Source: an uncultured Prevotella sp.
GTDB lineage: Bacteria > Bacteroidota > Bacteroidia > Bacteroidales > Bacteroidaceae
Assembly (NCBI GenBank): GCA_934229335.1
Contig: CAKQDQ010000008.1
Location: 1 to 50,688 of the forward strand
Reading direction: 5' to 3'
Length of the DNA stretch: 50,688 nucleotides
Each line of letters starts with the position of its first letter. The first letter of the stretch is position 1. A program made the translations under genes and the position numbers. Positions 32,578-41,946 of the stretch are shown here, piece by piece. The notes beneath the pieces are model-generated. The model made no database searches. It was not told the DNA's origin and saw only the letters and a list, made by a program, of their open reading frames with translations.

Positions 32578-34883
32578 GACGATTCGTAGTTACAGTCCTT
32601 GTGACCTTGCTTAACGTCTGTGCCATGTTAGCGCAGATTGACGACAATAGTATGGATGGGTTTACCGTGACGGACAACACATTCAACCCCAATCGTGCCC
32701 TCGATTCATTGAAATCAAACCATAAGAAAGTACCTAAGGGATTAAAGGTATGGACCATCGACGATATGTTTGGCGACATAACACCGCAGGTTCCAGATAC
32801 AGCGCAACACCTTGTAATGAACTCTATATTCACAGAAGGGCCTTACGGAGAGTATAATACAACGGGAAACCTTGGCTCACCACGTATCTCGCGTATCGCT
32901 ACAGACCGTGATTTCTCTCCGAGAATGCCATTCCTTGAGCCTTACGGATATTTTATTACAAAACCATCGGAGCTGAGATTCACCAACACCCTGTCGCCAA
33001 TAACAAACCTTTACTATAACAGTTGTGGCGACAAAACAGACGGTGAAGACCACCTCAAGGCATTATTTGCTACCAATGTGAACAAAGAAGCAGGGTTCGG
33101 ATTTAAGTTTGACTACCTGTACGGACGCGGTTACTATCAGAATCAAAACGGAGCATATTTCGATTATACCATGTGGGGAGCCTACATAGGGCAGAGGTAT
33201 CAGGCCCACCTCATTCTCTCTTTTGACCATATGAAGAACACTGAGAATGGAGGTATAGCCGATGACGACTATATTAAGCACCCTGAGGCACAGTCAGATA
33301 CGTATTCCGCTAACGAGATTCCTACCATACTCTCCGATAACTGGAACAGAAATGACGCTTTTCATGCCACACTCTCTCATCGCTACAATATAGGATTCCA
33401 TAAGGAAGTGCCTATGACAGAAGAGGAGAAAGAGGCGAAACGATTTGCTCTGAAGGCAAAGAAAGAGAACGCTGAGGCTGAAACAACGAAAGAAGGAGAG
33501 ACAGCTACGCCGAAAGAACCTGCTAAACGACTGTCTGGTCGCCCTGATGACGCGGTGATAGTAGGTGACCTCCCTACTGGAAATGACCGAGACGAGGCAC
33601 GGAAAAAGGCGGAACAAATGGCGAAAGAAGCCGCTGACAGCATAATGCAGAGCCGAAAGACAGAGGCGGAAGATACGTCATGGGTGAAGGATATATACGT
33701 GCCAGTGACAAGTTTTATCCATAATCTTAATTATGATACTAACGATAGAACATACATCGCGTACAGAAGCCCAGAGAATTACTATCTCAACACGTATCAA
33801 GCGTTGAACGAGAGAGCGTGGGGAGATTCTATTTACGATGAAATAAAATATTACTCCATACGCAATCGCTTTGCGGTAGCTCTCATGGAAGGGCTTAACA
33901 AGTATGTTCCTATGGGACTAAAGCTCTTTGCTGGACACGAGCTAAGGCATTATTCTATGCCCGAAATAGGAATGAACGCGTCAAGCTCATACAACGAACA
34001 TAACTTTAGCGTTGGCGGACAGATAATAAAGTCGACAGGCGATAAATTGCACTACAAAGCTACAGTAGAGACAGTATTGATAGGAGAAGACATCGGTGAC
34101 ATAAAGGTTGATGGAGATGGCGACATAAAATTCCCGTTCCTCAAGGACACTGTCACCGTTGCGTTGAAGGCATCATACCATTTAACGAACCCCACATTCC
34201 TGCAAAGGCACTATCACTCCAGACATTTCTGGTGGGATCATGATGGACTAAACAAGCAGATGCATACGCATTTTGAGGGACTATTCGCGTATACGAAGAC
34301 CAATACACGCCTAAGAGTAGCGTATGACAACCTGCAAAACTATGTCTATCTGGCTGAAAGCTATTCGCGTCCAACCTCTTCCACGGTGACAAACCTTAGC
34401 GCTGACGTCAGACAGACATCTAAAAACATCAGCCTTTTCACTGCAATGCTCGAACAGAACTTCAAAACTGGTCCGCTGCATTGGGAGAACAGACTTACCT
34501 TTCAGAAAAGTTCTGACAGCGACATACTGCCAGTCCCTGCTATAAACCTATGGACAAACCTCTATCTTGACTTTAAGATAGCAAAAGTGTTGAGGGTACA
34601 TTTTGGCGCAGACGCATACTGGTTCAGCAGCTATTATGCCCCAGAGTATTTGCCACAATTAGGACAATACGCTGTGCAAGAGAACGAAGCGGTGAAGACA
34701 AAGACTGGTAACTACCCGATAGTTAATGCTTATCTGAACTTCAAATTAAAGCAATGTCGTTTCTTTATCATGATGACACACATAAACTCAGGTTCTGGTA
34801 ACAACAACTATTTCCTCACTCCGCATCATCCTACCAATGGTAGCGTAATGCGAACAGGATTAGTTTGGACGTTCAATAACTAA
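32574..34883 (+). CDS. putative outer-membrane porin (Bacteroidetes putative porin family)
   Basis: With the ATG at 32574 the protein has 769 residues and begins with a signal peptide (MRRFVVTVLVTLLNVCAMLAQ); an earlier ATG at 32472 overlaps the preceding gene and adds a non-signal sequence, so it is rejected. The body is a beta-barrel with repeated aromatic strands (GRGYYQNQNGAYFDYTMWGAYIG, HFGADAYWFSSYYAPEYLPQLG) and the ending GLVWTFNN, as in the family. A highly charged insert of about 100 residues (roughly 265-365, rich in Lys, Glu, Ala) interrupts the barrel. Substrate unknown. Confidence 0.82.
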   Translation: MRRFVVTVLVTLLNVCAMLAQIDDNSMDGFTVTDNTFNPNRALDSLKSNHKKVPKGLKVWTIDDMFGDITPQVPDTAQHLVMNSIFTEGPYGEYNTTGNLGSPRISRIATDRDFSPRMPFLEPYGYFITKPSELRFTNTLSPITNLYYNSCGDKTDGEDHLKALFATNVNKEAGFGFKFDYLYGRGYYQNQNGAYFDYTMWGAYIGQRYQAHLILSFDHMKNTENGGIADDDYIKHPEAQSDTYSANEIPTILSDNWNRNDAFHATLSHRYNIGFHKEVPMTEEEKEAKRFALKAKKENAEAETTKEGETATPKEPAKRLSGRPDDAVIVGDLPTGNDRDEARKKAEQMAKEAADSIMQSRKTEAEDTSWVKDIYVPVTSFIHNLNYDTNDRTYIAYRSPENYYLNTYQALNERAWGDSIYDEIKYYSIRNRFAVALMEGLNKYVPMGLKLFAGHELRHYSMPEIGMNASSSYNEHNFSVGGQIIKSTGDKLHYKATVETVLIGEDIGDIKVDGDGDIKFPFLKDTVTVALKASYHLTNPTFLQRHYHSRHFWWDHDGLNKQMHTHFEGLFAYTKTNTRLRVAYDNLQNYVYLAESYSRPTSSTVTNLSADVRQTSKNISLFTAMLEQNFKTGPLHWENRLTFQKSSDSDILPVPAINLWTNLYLDFKIAKVLRVHFGADAYWFSSYYAPEYLPQLGQYAVQENEAVKTKTGNYPIVNAYLNFKLKQCRFFIMMTHINSGSGNNNYFLTPHHPTNGSVMRTGLVWTFNN

Positions 34884-34906
34884 TAATTCATAATAAAAAA
34901 CACTAT

Positions 34907-35560
34907 ATGAAGGACTCTATTATAATAGTATCAGGAGGCATGGACTCTGTAACCATGCTCTATGATTATAAGGAGCGTATAGCACTTGCAGTAACATTTG
35001 ATTACGGAAGTAAACATAACGAGCGCGAGATAGCCTTTGCTAAATTGCATTGTGAGCGTCTTGGCATTAAACACATAATCATACCGTTGCACTTCATGCA
35101 GCAATATTTTAAGTCATCGCTGCTCATTGGTGGCGAGGAAATACCCGAAGGCCACTACGATGACGATAATATGAAGTCAACAGTAGTACCGTTTCGCAAT
35201 GGCATAATGCTTGCAATCGCGGCAGGACTCGCAGAGAGTAACGGTCTGAAACACGTGATGTTGGCAAATCATTCAGGCGATCACGCCATCTATCCAGACT
35301 GTCGTCCAGGCTTTGTTACGGCAATGAGTAGTGCTATCGCTAATGGAACATATGATGGTATAGACATCTTCGCACCGTATACCGACATCTCCAAGACCGA
35401 CATAGCACGTAAAGGAGCCGCTCTTGGCATTGATTATAGTGAGACATGGTCGTGCTATAAGGGAGGCGAAAAGCACTGCGGAAAGTGTGGAACGTGTACA
35501 GAGAGACGTGAAGCACTACGCGATGCAGGAATAAAAGACACTACACAATACGAGGAATAG
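34907..35560 (+). CDS. queC: 7-cyano-7-deazaguanine synthase
   Basis: Makes preQ0 from 7-carboxy-7-deazaguanine, ATP and ammonia in queuosine biosynthesis. The 217-residue protein has the PP-loop SGGMDSVT at residues 9-16 and the C-terminal zinc-binding pattern SCYKGGEKHCGKCGTC near 185-200. NHSGDHAIYPDCRPGFV near 125 is another QueC signature. The partner genes queD, queE and queF are not in the window. It follows the porin by 23 bp and is followed by a strong terminator, so it ends the plus-strand run. Confidence 0.95.
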   Translation: MKDSIIIVSGGMDSVTMLYDYKERIALAVTFDYGSKHNEREIAFAKLHCERLGIKHIIIPLHFMQQYFKSSLLIGGEEIPEGHYDDDNMKSTVVPFRNGIMLAIAAGLAESNGLKHVMLANHSGDHAIYPDCRPGFVTAMSSAIANGTYDGIDIFAPYTDISKTDIARKGAALGIDYSETWSCYKGGEKHCGKCGTCTERREALRDAGIKDTTQYEE

Positions 35561-35591
35561 ACAAATATTTATCGGCGAAGATAACATGCCA

Positions 35592-35637
35592 AAAGGGCAA
35601 AAGAAGCAAAAAACACTGTTTCTTTTGTCCTTTTTGT
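35592..35637 (+). terminator. terminator after queC
   Basis: AAAGGGCAAAAGAA (35592-35605) pairs with TTCTTTTGTCCTTT (35620-35633), 14 bp with one G-U pair, followed by TTG and an AT-rich tail. Confidence 0.8.
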
Positions 35638-35712
35638 ATTATTTTATGTCATTTTTTGCACAATAAACTCAAAAAAGTGTAGATAGTTTTCTTTTATATT
35701 GCAATTAATGTG

Positions 35713-35720
35713 TAACTTTG
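35713..35720 (+). promoter_or_regulatory. -7 element of the DUF5686 gene promoter
   Basis: TAACTTTG matches the Bacteroidetes -7 consensus. The -33 region is weak (TTTTC about 21 nt upstream). Predicted leader about 50 nt. Confidence 0.5.
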
Positions 35721-35775
35721 CAGTTGAAAAAACAAAGTGTAAAGAAATAAAATAGGTAATAAAGTTAGAAATCCA

Positions 35776-38334
35776 GTGGTAAAGATTGAGAGATTAATTT
35801 TATTGATAGTGGTATGTCTTGTGGCAATAGTCAGCAAGGCACAGATACATGGTGCAGTGATAGATGCAGAGAATGGAGACAGTATTCCGTTTGCAAGTAT
35901 CTCTTACAAAGGTAATCATGTGGCGGCAATCAGTGACGCCTACGGTGTGTATAAGATTGCAAGGCACGACGGTTGGATAATAACCTTCTCCGCGATAGGC
36001 TATAAGTCTAAGACGATAAAGGTCACATCGTCAACCCCCAAGGTCTTAGACGTAAAGCTAAAGCCAGAGTCTAAGTACTTGGATGAGGTGATGATAAAGT
36101 CCAAAAAGTCGAAATACTCGCGTAAGGACAATCCTGCTGTAGAGCTAATGAAGCGTGTTATCGCCGCAAAGAAGCAGACAAGCCTTGACAATAAGGACTT
36201 CTACCAGTATCGTAACTATGAGAAGATAACGATATCACTTAATGATATTAGCAAGGCTTCACTCGATTCTGGAGCTTATGCACGCAAACCTTGGTTGAAA
36301 GAACAGGTAGAAAAGAACCCTATAACGGGTAAAAACATTCTCCCAGTCATTGTAACAGAGAAGATATTTCATAAGTATTACCGCAAAGATCCTTCAAAAG
36401 AGCGTATCTATGTTGACGCAGAGAAGTCGTATGGCGTTAATGAGCTGATAGAAACAGGCGACATTTTCACCACGATGGCAAAGGAAGTGTTCAGCGAAGT
36501 GGATATTTATGATGACCAAGTACGCCTGCTTCAGTTTCCGTTTACATCGCCAATAGGTAAGCAAGCGATAGGATTCTATCGCTATTACATAGTAGACACG
36601 CTGCAAGTAGACGGTGATTCGTGCATACAAGTGTCGTTTTTGCCCAACAACCAGCAAGATTTCGGCTTCAGAGGAGACCTTTATATACTAAAAGACTCTA
36701 CGCTACACGTAAAGAAAGTACACCTTAGTATTCCCTCGCGTTCTGATGTAAACTTCGTCAAGAATATGGCTATCGAGCAGGAATATCTGCGTTTACCCAG
36801 CGGAGATTGGGTGCTGTCAACCAACGATATGCTCGTAGAGATGACCATAGCAGGTAAGAATACCAATTTCCTTGTGTCGAGAGTGTCGCGGCGTAACGAC
36901 TATTCCTTTGACCCAATAGACCCTAAGATATTTAGAGGTAAGGCGAAAGAGAAGCGTGATCCATACTCGGAGATGCGCAATACAGACTATTGGACCGACA
37001 ACAGAGAGGTGGGATTGACAACTGGCGAGGAAGGTATGGACAAGTTTCTCAAAGGTATCAAGAGCATAAAAGGATTTGGTTGGCTCATAACTGGAATGAA
37101 AGCAGTTATGGAAAACTACGTAGAGACGTCTAAAGCAGGCAAACCAAGCAAGGTAGATATAGGTCCTATCAACTCAATGGTATCGTCAAACGACATCGAT
37201 GGCTTTAGGTTGAGAATGTCAGCGCAGACCACTGCCAGCCTTAACCCACACGTATTCTTAAAAGGATACGCTGCACACGGCTTCGATACCAAGAATAACT
37301 ATTGGGGTGGTACATTCACATACTCTTTCAATAAGAAGGCTTATTCGCCAGATGAGTATCCAAAGCGTAACATCATAGTAGGTGCATCATACGACATTAA
37401 CTCTCCGTCAGACAAATTTAAGAATGTAGATAAGGATAACCTCTTTGCCTCATTACGTTGGAGCAAGGTAGAGAAGATGTCGTACTATCATCGTCAGACC
37501 ATTGACTTTGAGCGTGAAGAGGAGTGGGGCTTCGGTATCTTCGGAGGTGTAAAGTTTGAGAGTAACAGAGCTGTAGGCGACTGGAAGTTCGAGAATTTAG
37601 GCACTATGTTGCCAGAAGGCGACCAAGGTAAGTATCGCACAACAGAGCTATACCTTCAGTTAGTCTATTCACCAGGACAGTCATACATCAACTCTAAGCA
37701 GCGCAGGTTCCCTACAAACCGCGATGCACCGATATTTAAGTTGAAGCATACCATAGGTTTGAAGGACGTGATGGGTGGTGATTACGGTTACCACGTAACA
37801 GAAGCGTCAATCTACAAACGTATTTGGATGAACAGTTGGGGTAAGATTGACTGTTTCTTGAAGGGTGGAGTACAGTGGAGTCAGGTGCCATTCCCATTGC
37901 TTATAGCTCCTGCCGCCAACCTGTCTTACATCTGGCAGCCAGAGACCTTCGAGTTGATAAACAACATGGAGTTCCTCAATGACAAGTATGCTTCGCTCTC
38001 ATTAGAGTGGAATGCCAACGGAAAGCTCTTCAATCGCATACCATTCATAAAGCATATGCAGTGGCGTGAGCTTATAGGTTTCAACATTCTCTACGGTGGA
38101 TTGTCAGAGAAGAACGACCCAACAGCAGCTTCTAACATTGGCAACGCAACGTTAATGAACTTCCCAGCGGGCTGTTATGTGATGGATCCAAAGAACCCTT
38201 ACATGGAGTTCCGTCTCGGTATCACCAACATCTTTAAGTTCTTGTCCGTAGAATATGTAAGAAGACTGACGTATCTAAATCTTCCTACCGCAACAAAACA
38301 CGGTGTAAGATTTGGCTTCAGACTCACATTCTAA
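35776..38334 (+). CDS. DUF5686 / carboxypeptidase-regulatory-like outer-membrane protein
   Basis: An 852-residue protein with a GTG start (a stop six codons upstream leaves no ATG alternative), a signal peptide ending near SKAQ, an N-terminal carboxypeptidase-regulatory-like beta domain (IHGAVIDAENGDSIPFASISYKG, residues 24-46, through VLDVKLKPES) and a long DUF5686 region. The C-terminal third is a beta-barrel ending RFGFRLTF. The family is widespread in Bacteroidetes, usually one to a few copies, and has no assigned function. Own promoter and a strong terminator make it monocistronic. Confidence 0.88.
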   Translation: MVKIERLILLIVVCLVAIVSKAQIHGAVIDAENGDSIPFASISYKGNHVAAISDAYGVYKIARHDGWIITFSAIGYKSKTIKVTSSTPKVLDVKLKPESKYLDEVMIKSKKSKYSRKDNPAVELMKRVIAAKKQTSLDNKDFYQYRNYEKITISLNDISKASLDSGAYARKPWLKEQVEKNPITGKNILPVIVTEKIFHKYYRKDPSKERIYVDAEKSYGVNELIETGDIFTTMAKEVFSEVDIYDDQVRLLQFPFTSPIGKQAIGFYRYYIVDTLQVDGDSCIQVSFLPNNQQDFGFRGDLYILKDSTLHVKKVHLSIPSRSDVNFVKNMAIEQEYLRLPSGDWVLSTNDMLVEMTIAGKNTNFLVSRVSRRNDYSFDPIDPKIFRGKAKEKRDPYSEMRNTDYWTDNREVGLTTGEEGMDKFLKGIKSIKGFGWLITGMKAVMENYVETSKAGKPSKVDIGPINSMVSSNDIDGFRLRMSAQTTASLNPHVFLKGYAAHGFDTKNNYWGGTFTYSFNKKAYSPDEYPKRNIIVGASYDINSPSDKFKNVDKDNLFASLRWSKVEKMSYYHRQTIDFEREEEWGFGIFGGVKFESNRAVGDWKFENLGTMLPEGDQGKYRTTELYLQLVYSPGQSYINSKQRRFPTNRDAPIFKLKHTIGLKDVMGGDYGYHVTEASIYKRIWMNSWGKIDCFLKGGVQWSQVPFPLLIAPAANLSYIWQPETFELINNMEFLNDKYASLSLEWNANGKLFNRIPFIKHMQWRELIGFNILYGGLSEKNDPTAASNIGNATLMNFPAGCYVMDPKNPYMEFRLGITNIFKFLSVEYVRRLTYLNLPTATKHGVRFGFRLTF

Positions 38335-38348
38335 GAAATAAACGAATA

Positions 38349-38391
38349 AAAGACTCCCTATTGCAGGTGTTGCAATAGGGAGTCTTTTTTT
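38349..38391 (+). terminator. strong terminator after the DUF5686 gene, possibly bidirectional
   Basis: AAAGACTCCCTATTGCA (38349-38365) pairs perfectly with TGCAATAGGGAGTCTTT (38371-38387), then T residues to 38391. In reverse orientation it ends TTTTATT and may also stop the LytTR operon. Confidence 0.9.
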
Positions 38392-38525
38392 ATATATCTA
38401 CAGGAGTTAAATGAAGCTGTAGAAATGATTATTTATAATTTGTAGGCAAGAATAACGTAATGTATATTGTTGCTAATATTGTATTATGTGCGTAATGCTT
38501 ATCAATCCACGGGCAATTTATAGCA

Positions 38526-39236
38526 TTACTCTATAGTATGCTTGCTGATATATTCCGCAATAGCATCTTTACTACTGTCAGCGATAGGAATGATGACATC
38601 GCCAAAGATGATACGTTGTCGGTCAATAAGCTGAATTTTCTTTGTGTTAACGATGTAAGAACGATGCACTCTCAGAAATTGTGGTTGAGGAAGGAAGTTC
38701 TCCAGAGCTTTCATGTTCATTAGAGTGCTAACATTACGCGCAGGATTGTCAAGCCAAATCTTAACATAATCCTTCACGCCCTCAATGTAAACGATGTCGT
38801 CAATGTTAATCCTAACCTGTTTGTAATCACTCTTAACGAAGAAGAACCGGTCATGATTGATGTCACTATTCTGTGTGTTCCTTGTCTCTAACTTCTGTAG
38901 TGCCTTGTTGGCCGCCTGAAGAAACGCCTCGTAAGAGATAGGTTTCAGCAGATAGTCCACCGTGTTAACCTTGTAACTCTCTACAGCATAGCGATCAAAA
39001 GCAGTAGTGAAGACAATCATGGTCTTCGGAGACAGTATCGTCGCGAACTCCAACCCTGACAGTTCTGGCATCTGTATGTCGAGAAATAACAAGTCAACAG
39101 GGTTCTTCCTTATTAGTTTCATGGCGTCAATAGCACTATTGTATGTACCAACAAGTTCCAGAAACGGTATTTTCTTAGTATACGAAGCGAGCAGCTCAGC
39201 TGCCAAAGGCTCGTCATCAATTATTGCACAAGTCAT
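38526..39236 (-). CDS. LytTR-family response regulator
   Basis: A 236-residue regulator with a receiver domain (residues 1-115; IDDEP acidic pocket and phosphoacceptor D53 in FLDIQMP; KPISYE) and a C-terminal LytTR DNA-binding domain (about 130-236; FFFVKSDYKQVRI, YIEGVKDYVKIW, FLRVHRSYIVN). It pairs with the LytS-type kinase gene upstream, 141 bp away, at the 3' end of the TolC-MacAB operon, so it probably regulates that operon or a related envelope response. Confidence 0.93.
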   Translation of the reverse strand: MTCAIIDDEPLAAELLASYTKKIPFLELVGTYNSAIDAMKLIRKNPVDLLFLDIQMPELSGLEFATILSPKTMIVFTTAFDRYAVESYKVNTVDYLLKPISYEAFLQAANKALQKLETRNTQNSDINHDRFFFVKSDYKQVRINIDDIVYIEGVKDYVKIWLDNPARNVSTLMNMKALENFLPQPQFLRVHRSYIVNTKKIQLIDRQRIIFGDVIIPIADSSKDAIAEYISKHTIE

Positions 39237-39261
39237 GTTTATTAAGTCGTTTAGTGGTTTT

Positions 39262-39366
39262 GTCGTATTGTGTTTTAGTCGTATTGTGTTTTCGTTATAT
39301 GGCTGTTTGGCGGTTTTGCCGTTTTATATTGCATAGGTCTAACAGCAAAACTCCCCAACCGCCAAA
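39262..39366. repeat. short tandem duplication and inverted repeat between lytS-like and lytTR-like genes
   Basis: GTCGTATTGTGTTTT is present twice in tandem, at 39262-39276 and 39278-39292. Next to it TTTGGCGGTT (39306-39315) and AACCGCCAAA (39357-39366) form a 10-bp perfect inverted repeat. There is no T run to make it a terminator. Confidence 0.7.
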
Positions 39367-39377
39367 CAATAAAAGCC

Positions 39378-40457
39378 TTAAACACCAATCACTATCTTTG
39401 AGTGATACACGTTATTTTCGTCCACGCCCTTCGTCCAAGTATATCTATTACCATATACGGCGTCAAGGCGTTGCTGTACGAGTTGCAGTCCAATGCCGTG
39501 CCCCGAACGGTCAGATTGCGTCTTAGGGTTGTTAGAATTGCTGATGTCGCAAACAATATTGCCAGCGTCTTCATACAGAGCTATACTGATGAAGCTATCG
39601 CCAGTGGCAGCTACCCCGTGCTTAAAAGCGTTCTCGACAAGTGATATGAAGAGTAGGGGAGCCACCATAGTGTGTGACGTTTCCGCTACGGAGATGTTCG
39701 TTTCAATATGCACGTTTGACGTCATACGCAGTTTCATGAGGTTGATGTACGATGATATAAACTTCGCCTCAGACAGCAGTGTCACCGTCTCCTGCTGGTT
39801 ATCGTATAGCGTGTGTCGCAACAACTGTGACAGTTGCATCACCGCAGCCTGAGTTCTGCTGGCATCAATGGCGGCGAGAGCATAGATATTGTTGAGTGTA
39901 TTGAGCAGGAAGTGTGGTGAGATTTGATTTCGCAGTCCCTTCAGCTCTGCCTTCTGTCGTGCCATCTCCGCTTCCTTCTGCTGTCGTTCAAGAGCATTGA
40001 TATGCTCGTTAGAGCGCATAGCATAGGCAACAAATATGGCGAGAGAGACGATGAAGGTGTCAATGATAGACGCTGAAATCCAGAAAGCTACAACACTATG
40101 GTGCTTCTTTTCGCGGTTTCCAGTGTTTTCTTCATTTCGCGGCTTATCATTAGTCTTCTCAGTCTTTTCTTTCTCATTGCGGTATTGTTCAGCTTCAAAG
40201 TGGTGTGAGGCAAAAAGCGTGAGGCAACATAGCGTAATGACAATAATGTTTGAAAGCATGAGGCTATGCTTGCCGTTACGTTTCATAGCCTTCGGAATCA
40301 ATTTGTAGTAGTTAATAGCGAAAGCTGCCACCATGATAATAGGCAACACACTCTTCAGTAGGTAAGCCGTAACGGAAATGTTCTCCCTCGGTCCCAAGAA
40401 CGTTATTGGGAGAAGGAGAACAAGTAAAATGCATGTTATGATGATTTTCTTATTCAT
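39378..40457 (-). CDS. LytS/YehU-type sensor histidine kinase
   Basis: A 359-residue membrane kinase with helices near residues 5-22, 32-50, 65-82 and 122-145, and a charged Lys/Glu/Asn loop (about 90-118) between the last two. The His_kinase motif LRNQISPHFLLNTLNNIYAL starts near residue 176 and carries the phosphoacceptor histidine; the ATPase part shows VENAFKHGV and GHGIGLQLVQQRL. It follows the macB permease gene by 11 bp, so kinase and efflux pump are co-transcribed, and precedes its LytTR partner. Confidence 0.92.
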   Translation of the reverse strand: MNKKIIITCILLVLLLPITFLGPRENISVTAYLLKSVLPIIMVAAFAINYYKLIPKAMKRNGKHSLMLSNIIVITLCCLTLFASHHFEAEQYRNEKEKTEKTNDKPRNEENTGNREKKHHSVVAFWISASIIDTFIVSLAIFVAYAMRSNEHINALERQQKEAEMARQKAELKGLRNQISPHFLLNTLNNIYALAAIDASRTQAAVMQLSQLLRHTLYDNQQETVTLLSEAKFISSYINLMKLRMTSNVHIETNISVAETSHTMVAPLLFISLVENAFKHGVAATGDSFISIALYEDAGNIVCDISNSNNPKTQSDRSGHGIGLQLVQQRLDAVYGNRYTWTKGVDENNVYHSKIVIGV

Positions 40458-40468
40458 CGCATGATTGT

Positions 40469-41689
40469 TTATTCATATCTAATAGCTTCTATCGGATCCA
40501 TTCTCGCCGCCTTACGAGCAGGGAAGTAACCGAATCCTACACCGATGATGGTGCAGACGATGAACGATACCACTATGCTCCACATAGGAACAGACGTAGG
40601 CAACTTAAACAGCAGGTTGGCTGCTTCAGCCAGCGACACGCCCAACAGTATGCCTAAGGCACCGCCCGTCAGCGATATTATGATAGACTCGATAAGGAAC
40701 TGGTTGCTGATGTCAATGCCACGGGCACCTACAGCCATACGCAGACCAATCTCTTTAGTGCGCTCCGTCACGCTCACCAGCATGATATTCATGATACCGA
40801 TGCCCGCAACGAGCAGTGAGAATGCCGCAGCTACTACAAGTATTATCGTCACAGTGTCCATTGTAGACGACATTGTCTCCATCATCTCCTGCTGAGAACG
40901 AATGGTGAAATCGTCGTCAGCATCGTCCTTCAGCTTATGCTGTTGGCGCAGAATAGTGGTCAGTTCGTCGATGGCATCATCCGTCATCTCCTCAGAAATG
41001 GCAGAACAGTTAATGCTTGAGAGGTACGTCTGCGCTGTAAGTCGTTTCATAACGGTGGTGTAAGGAGCAATGATGAGGTTGTCTTGGTCCATTCCGAAGC
41101 TATTATAACCTTTACTCTTCAGCACACCAATGATACGGAACGGAATACTCTTGAAACGCACAATTTTGCCAACAGGGTCTTGACCGTTAGGGAAAAGCTC
41201 GTCAACCACGGTTTTACCCACCAAGCATACCTTAGCACTCTTCTTCACGTCTTCGTCGGTAAACATACCTCCGCTGGTAATCTCCCATTGCTTGATGTCG
41301 AGATATTCGCCCGTTTCGCCATACATGGTAGTAGAGGTGTTGTTATTACCGTTAATACACTGTCCGCTGGCAGAGACCTCAGGAGAGATGTACGTAATGT
41401 ACTTTGCCTCATCCTTCATTTTCTGGTAGTCGTCAACCTTCAGCGTTTGCATAGCCGATGGGTCCTGTCTGATACCTCCACGCATATCGGCACCAGGTCG
41501 AATCATGATGATATTGGTACCCATCTGCGACAAGTTCTCGCGGATAGACTCCTTAGAACCTTGTCCTATCGCCATCATAACGATGACCGCAGCCACGCCA
41601 ATGATGATGCCAAGCATGGAGAGGAAGGAGCGGAACTTATTGTTCGCTATTGCTCTTAGAGCAACCTTCATTAGGTTTATGAAATTCAT
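40469..41689 (-). CDS. MacB-type ABC transporter permease
   Basis: A 406-residue inner-membrane protein with the MacB architecture: N-terminal helix (about 20-42, SFLSMLGIIIGVAAVIVMMAIG), periplasmic domain (about 45-280) and three C-terminal helices (about 285-308, 333-358, 370-392) with the FtsX domain and the coupling sequence ERTKEIGLRMAVGARG. The end PARKAARMDPIEAIRYE is characteristic. The ATPase is a separate gene upstream; a 257-bp gap containing a MITE-like element lies between them. With the adaptor and TolC-like protein it forms a tripartite efflux pump for macrolides, peptides or other amphipathic compounds. Confidence 0.92.
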   Translation of the reverse strand: MNFINLMKVALRAIANNKFRSFLSMLGIIIGVAAVIVMMAIGQGSKESIRENLSQMGTNIIMIRPGADMRGGIRQDPSAMQTLKVDDYQKMKDEAKYITYISPEVSASGQCINGNNNTSTTMYGETGEYLDIKQWEITSGGMFTDEDVKKSAKVCLVGKTVVDELFPNGQDPVGKIVRFKSIPFRIIGVLKSKGYNSFGMDQDNLIIAPYTTVMKRLTAQTYLSSINCSAISEEMTDDAIDELTTILRQQHKLKDDADDDFTIRSQQEMMETMSSTMDTVTIILVVAAAFSLLVAGIGIMNIMLVSVTERTKEIGLRMAVGARGIDISNQFLIESIIISLTGGALGILLGVSLAEAANLLFKLPTSVPMWSIVVSFIVCTIIGVGFGYFPARKAARMDPIEAIRYE

Positions 41690-41752
41690 ATAATCTTCTC
41701 GTTAGATAGGTTGGTTGTGTAGTCGTTAAGGTGATAGCTGACAATGTAGTGC

Positions 41753-41880
41753 TACTTACAATCTGAAAGCTATCAAATCGCGATACGATTACGGTGCTTT
41801 CGCAGTGCGATTTGGTGCAAATCGTGGTGCGAAAGCTATCAAATCGTAGTGGAACAATGTTGCTCCAAAAATTGTAAGTA
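41753..41880. repeat. 128-bp MITE-like element, copy B, inside the efflux operon
   Basis: TACTTACAAT (41753-41762) and ATTGTAAGTA (41871-41880) are perfect terminal inverted repeats. Inside are a nested palindrome, CTTTCGCA (41797-41804) with TGCGAAAG (41828-41835) around CGATTT/AAATCG, and a 16-bp direct repeat GAAAGCTATCAAATCG at 41765-41780 and 41831-41846. It shares its end sequence and GATTACGGTGC with the element at 20660-20788. It lies between the ATPase and permease genes. Confidence 0.75.
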
Positions 41881-41946
41881 AAACAGGTCGTAAAACTTAC
41901 AGTCTGTAAGCCAATCAGCCCTTAGCGACTACGCCAATGTTTATGA

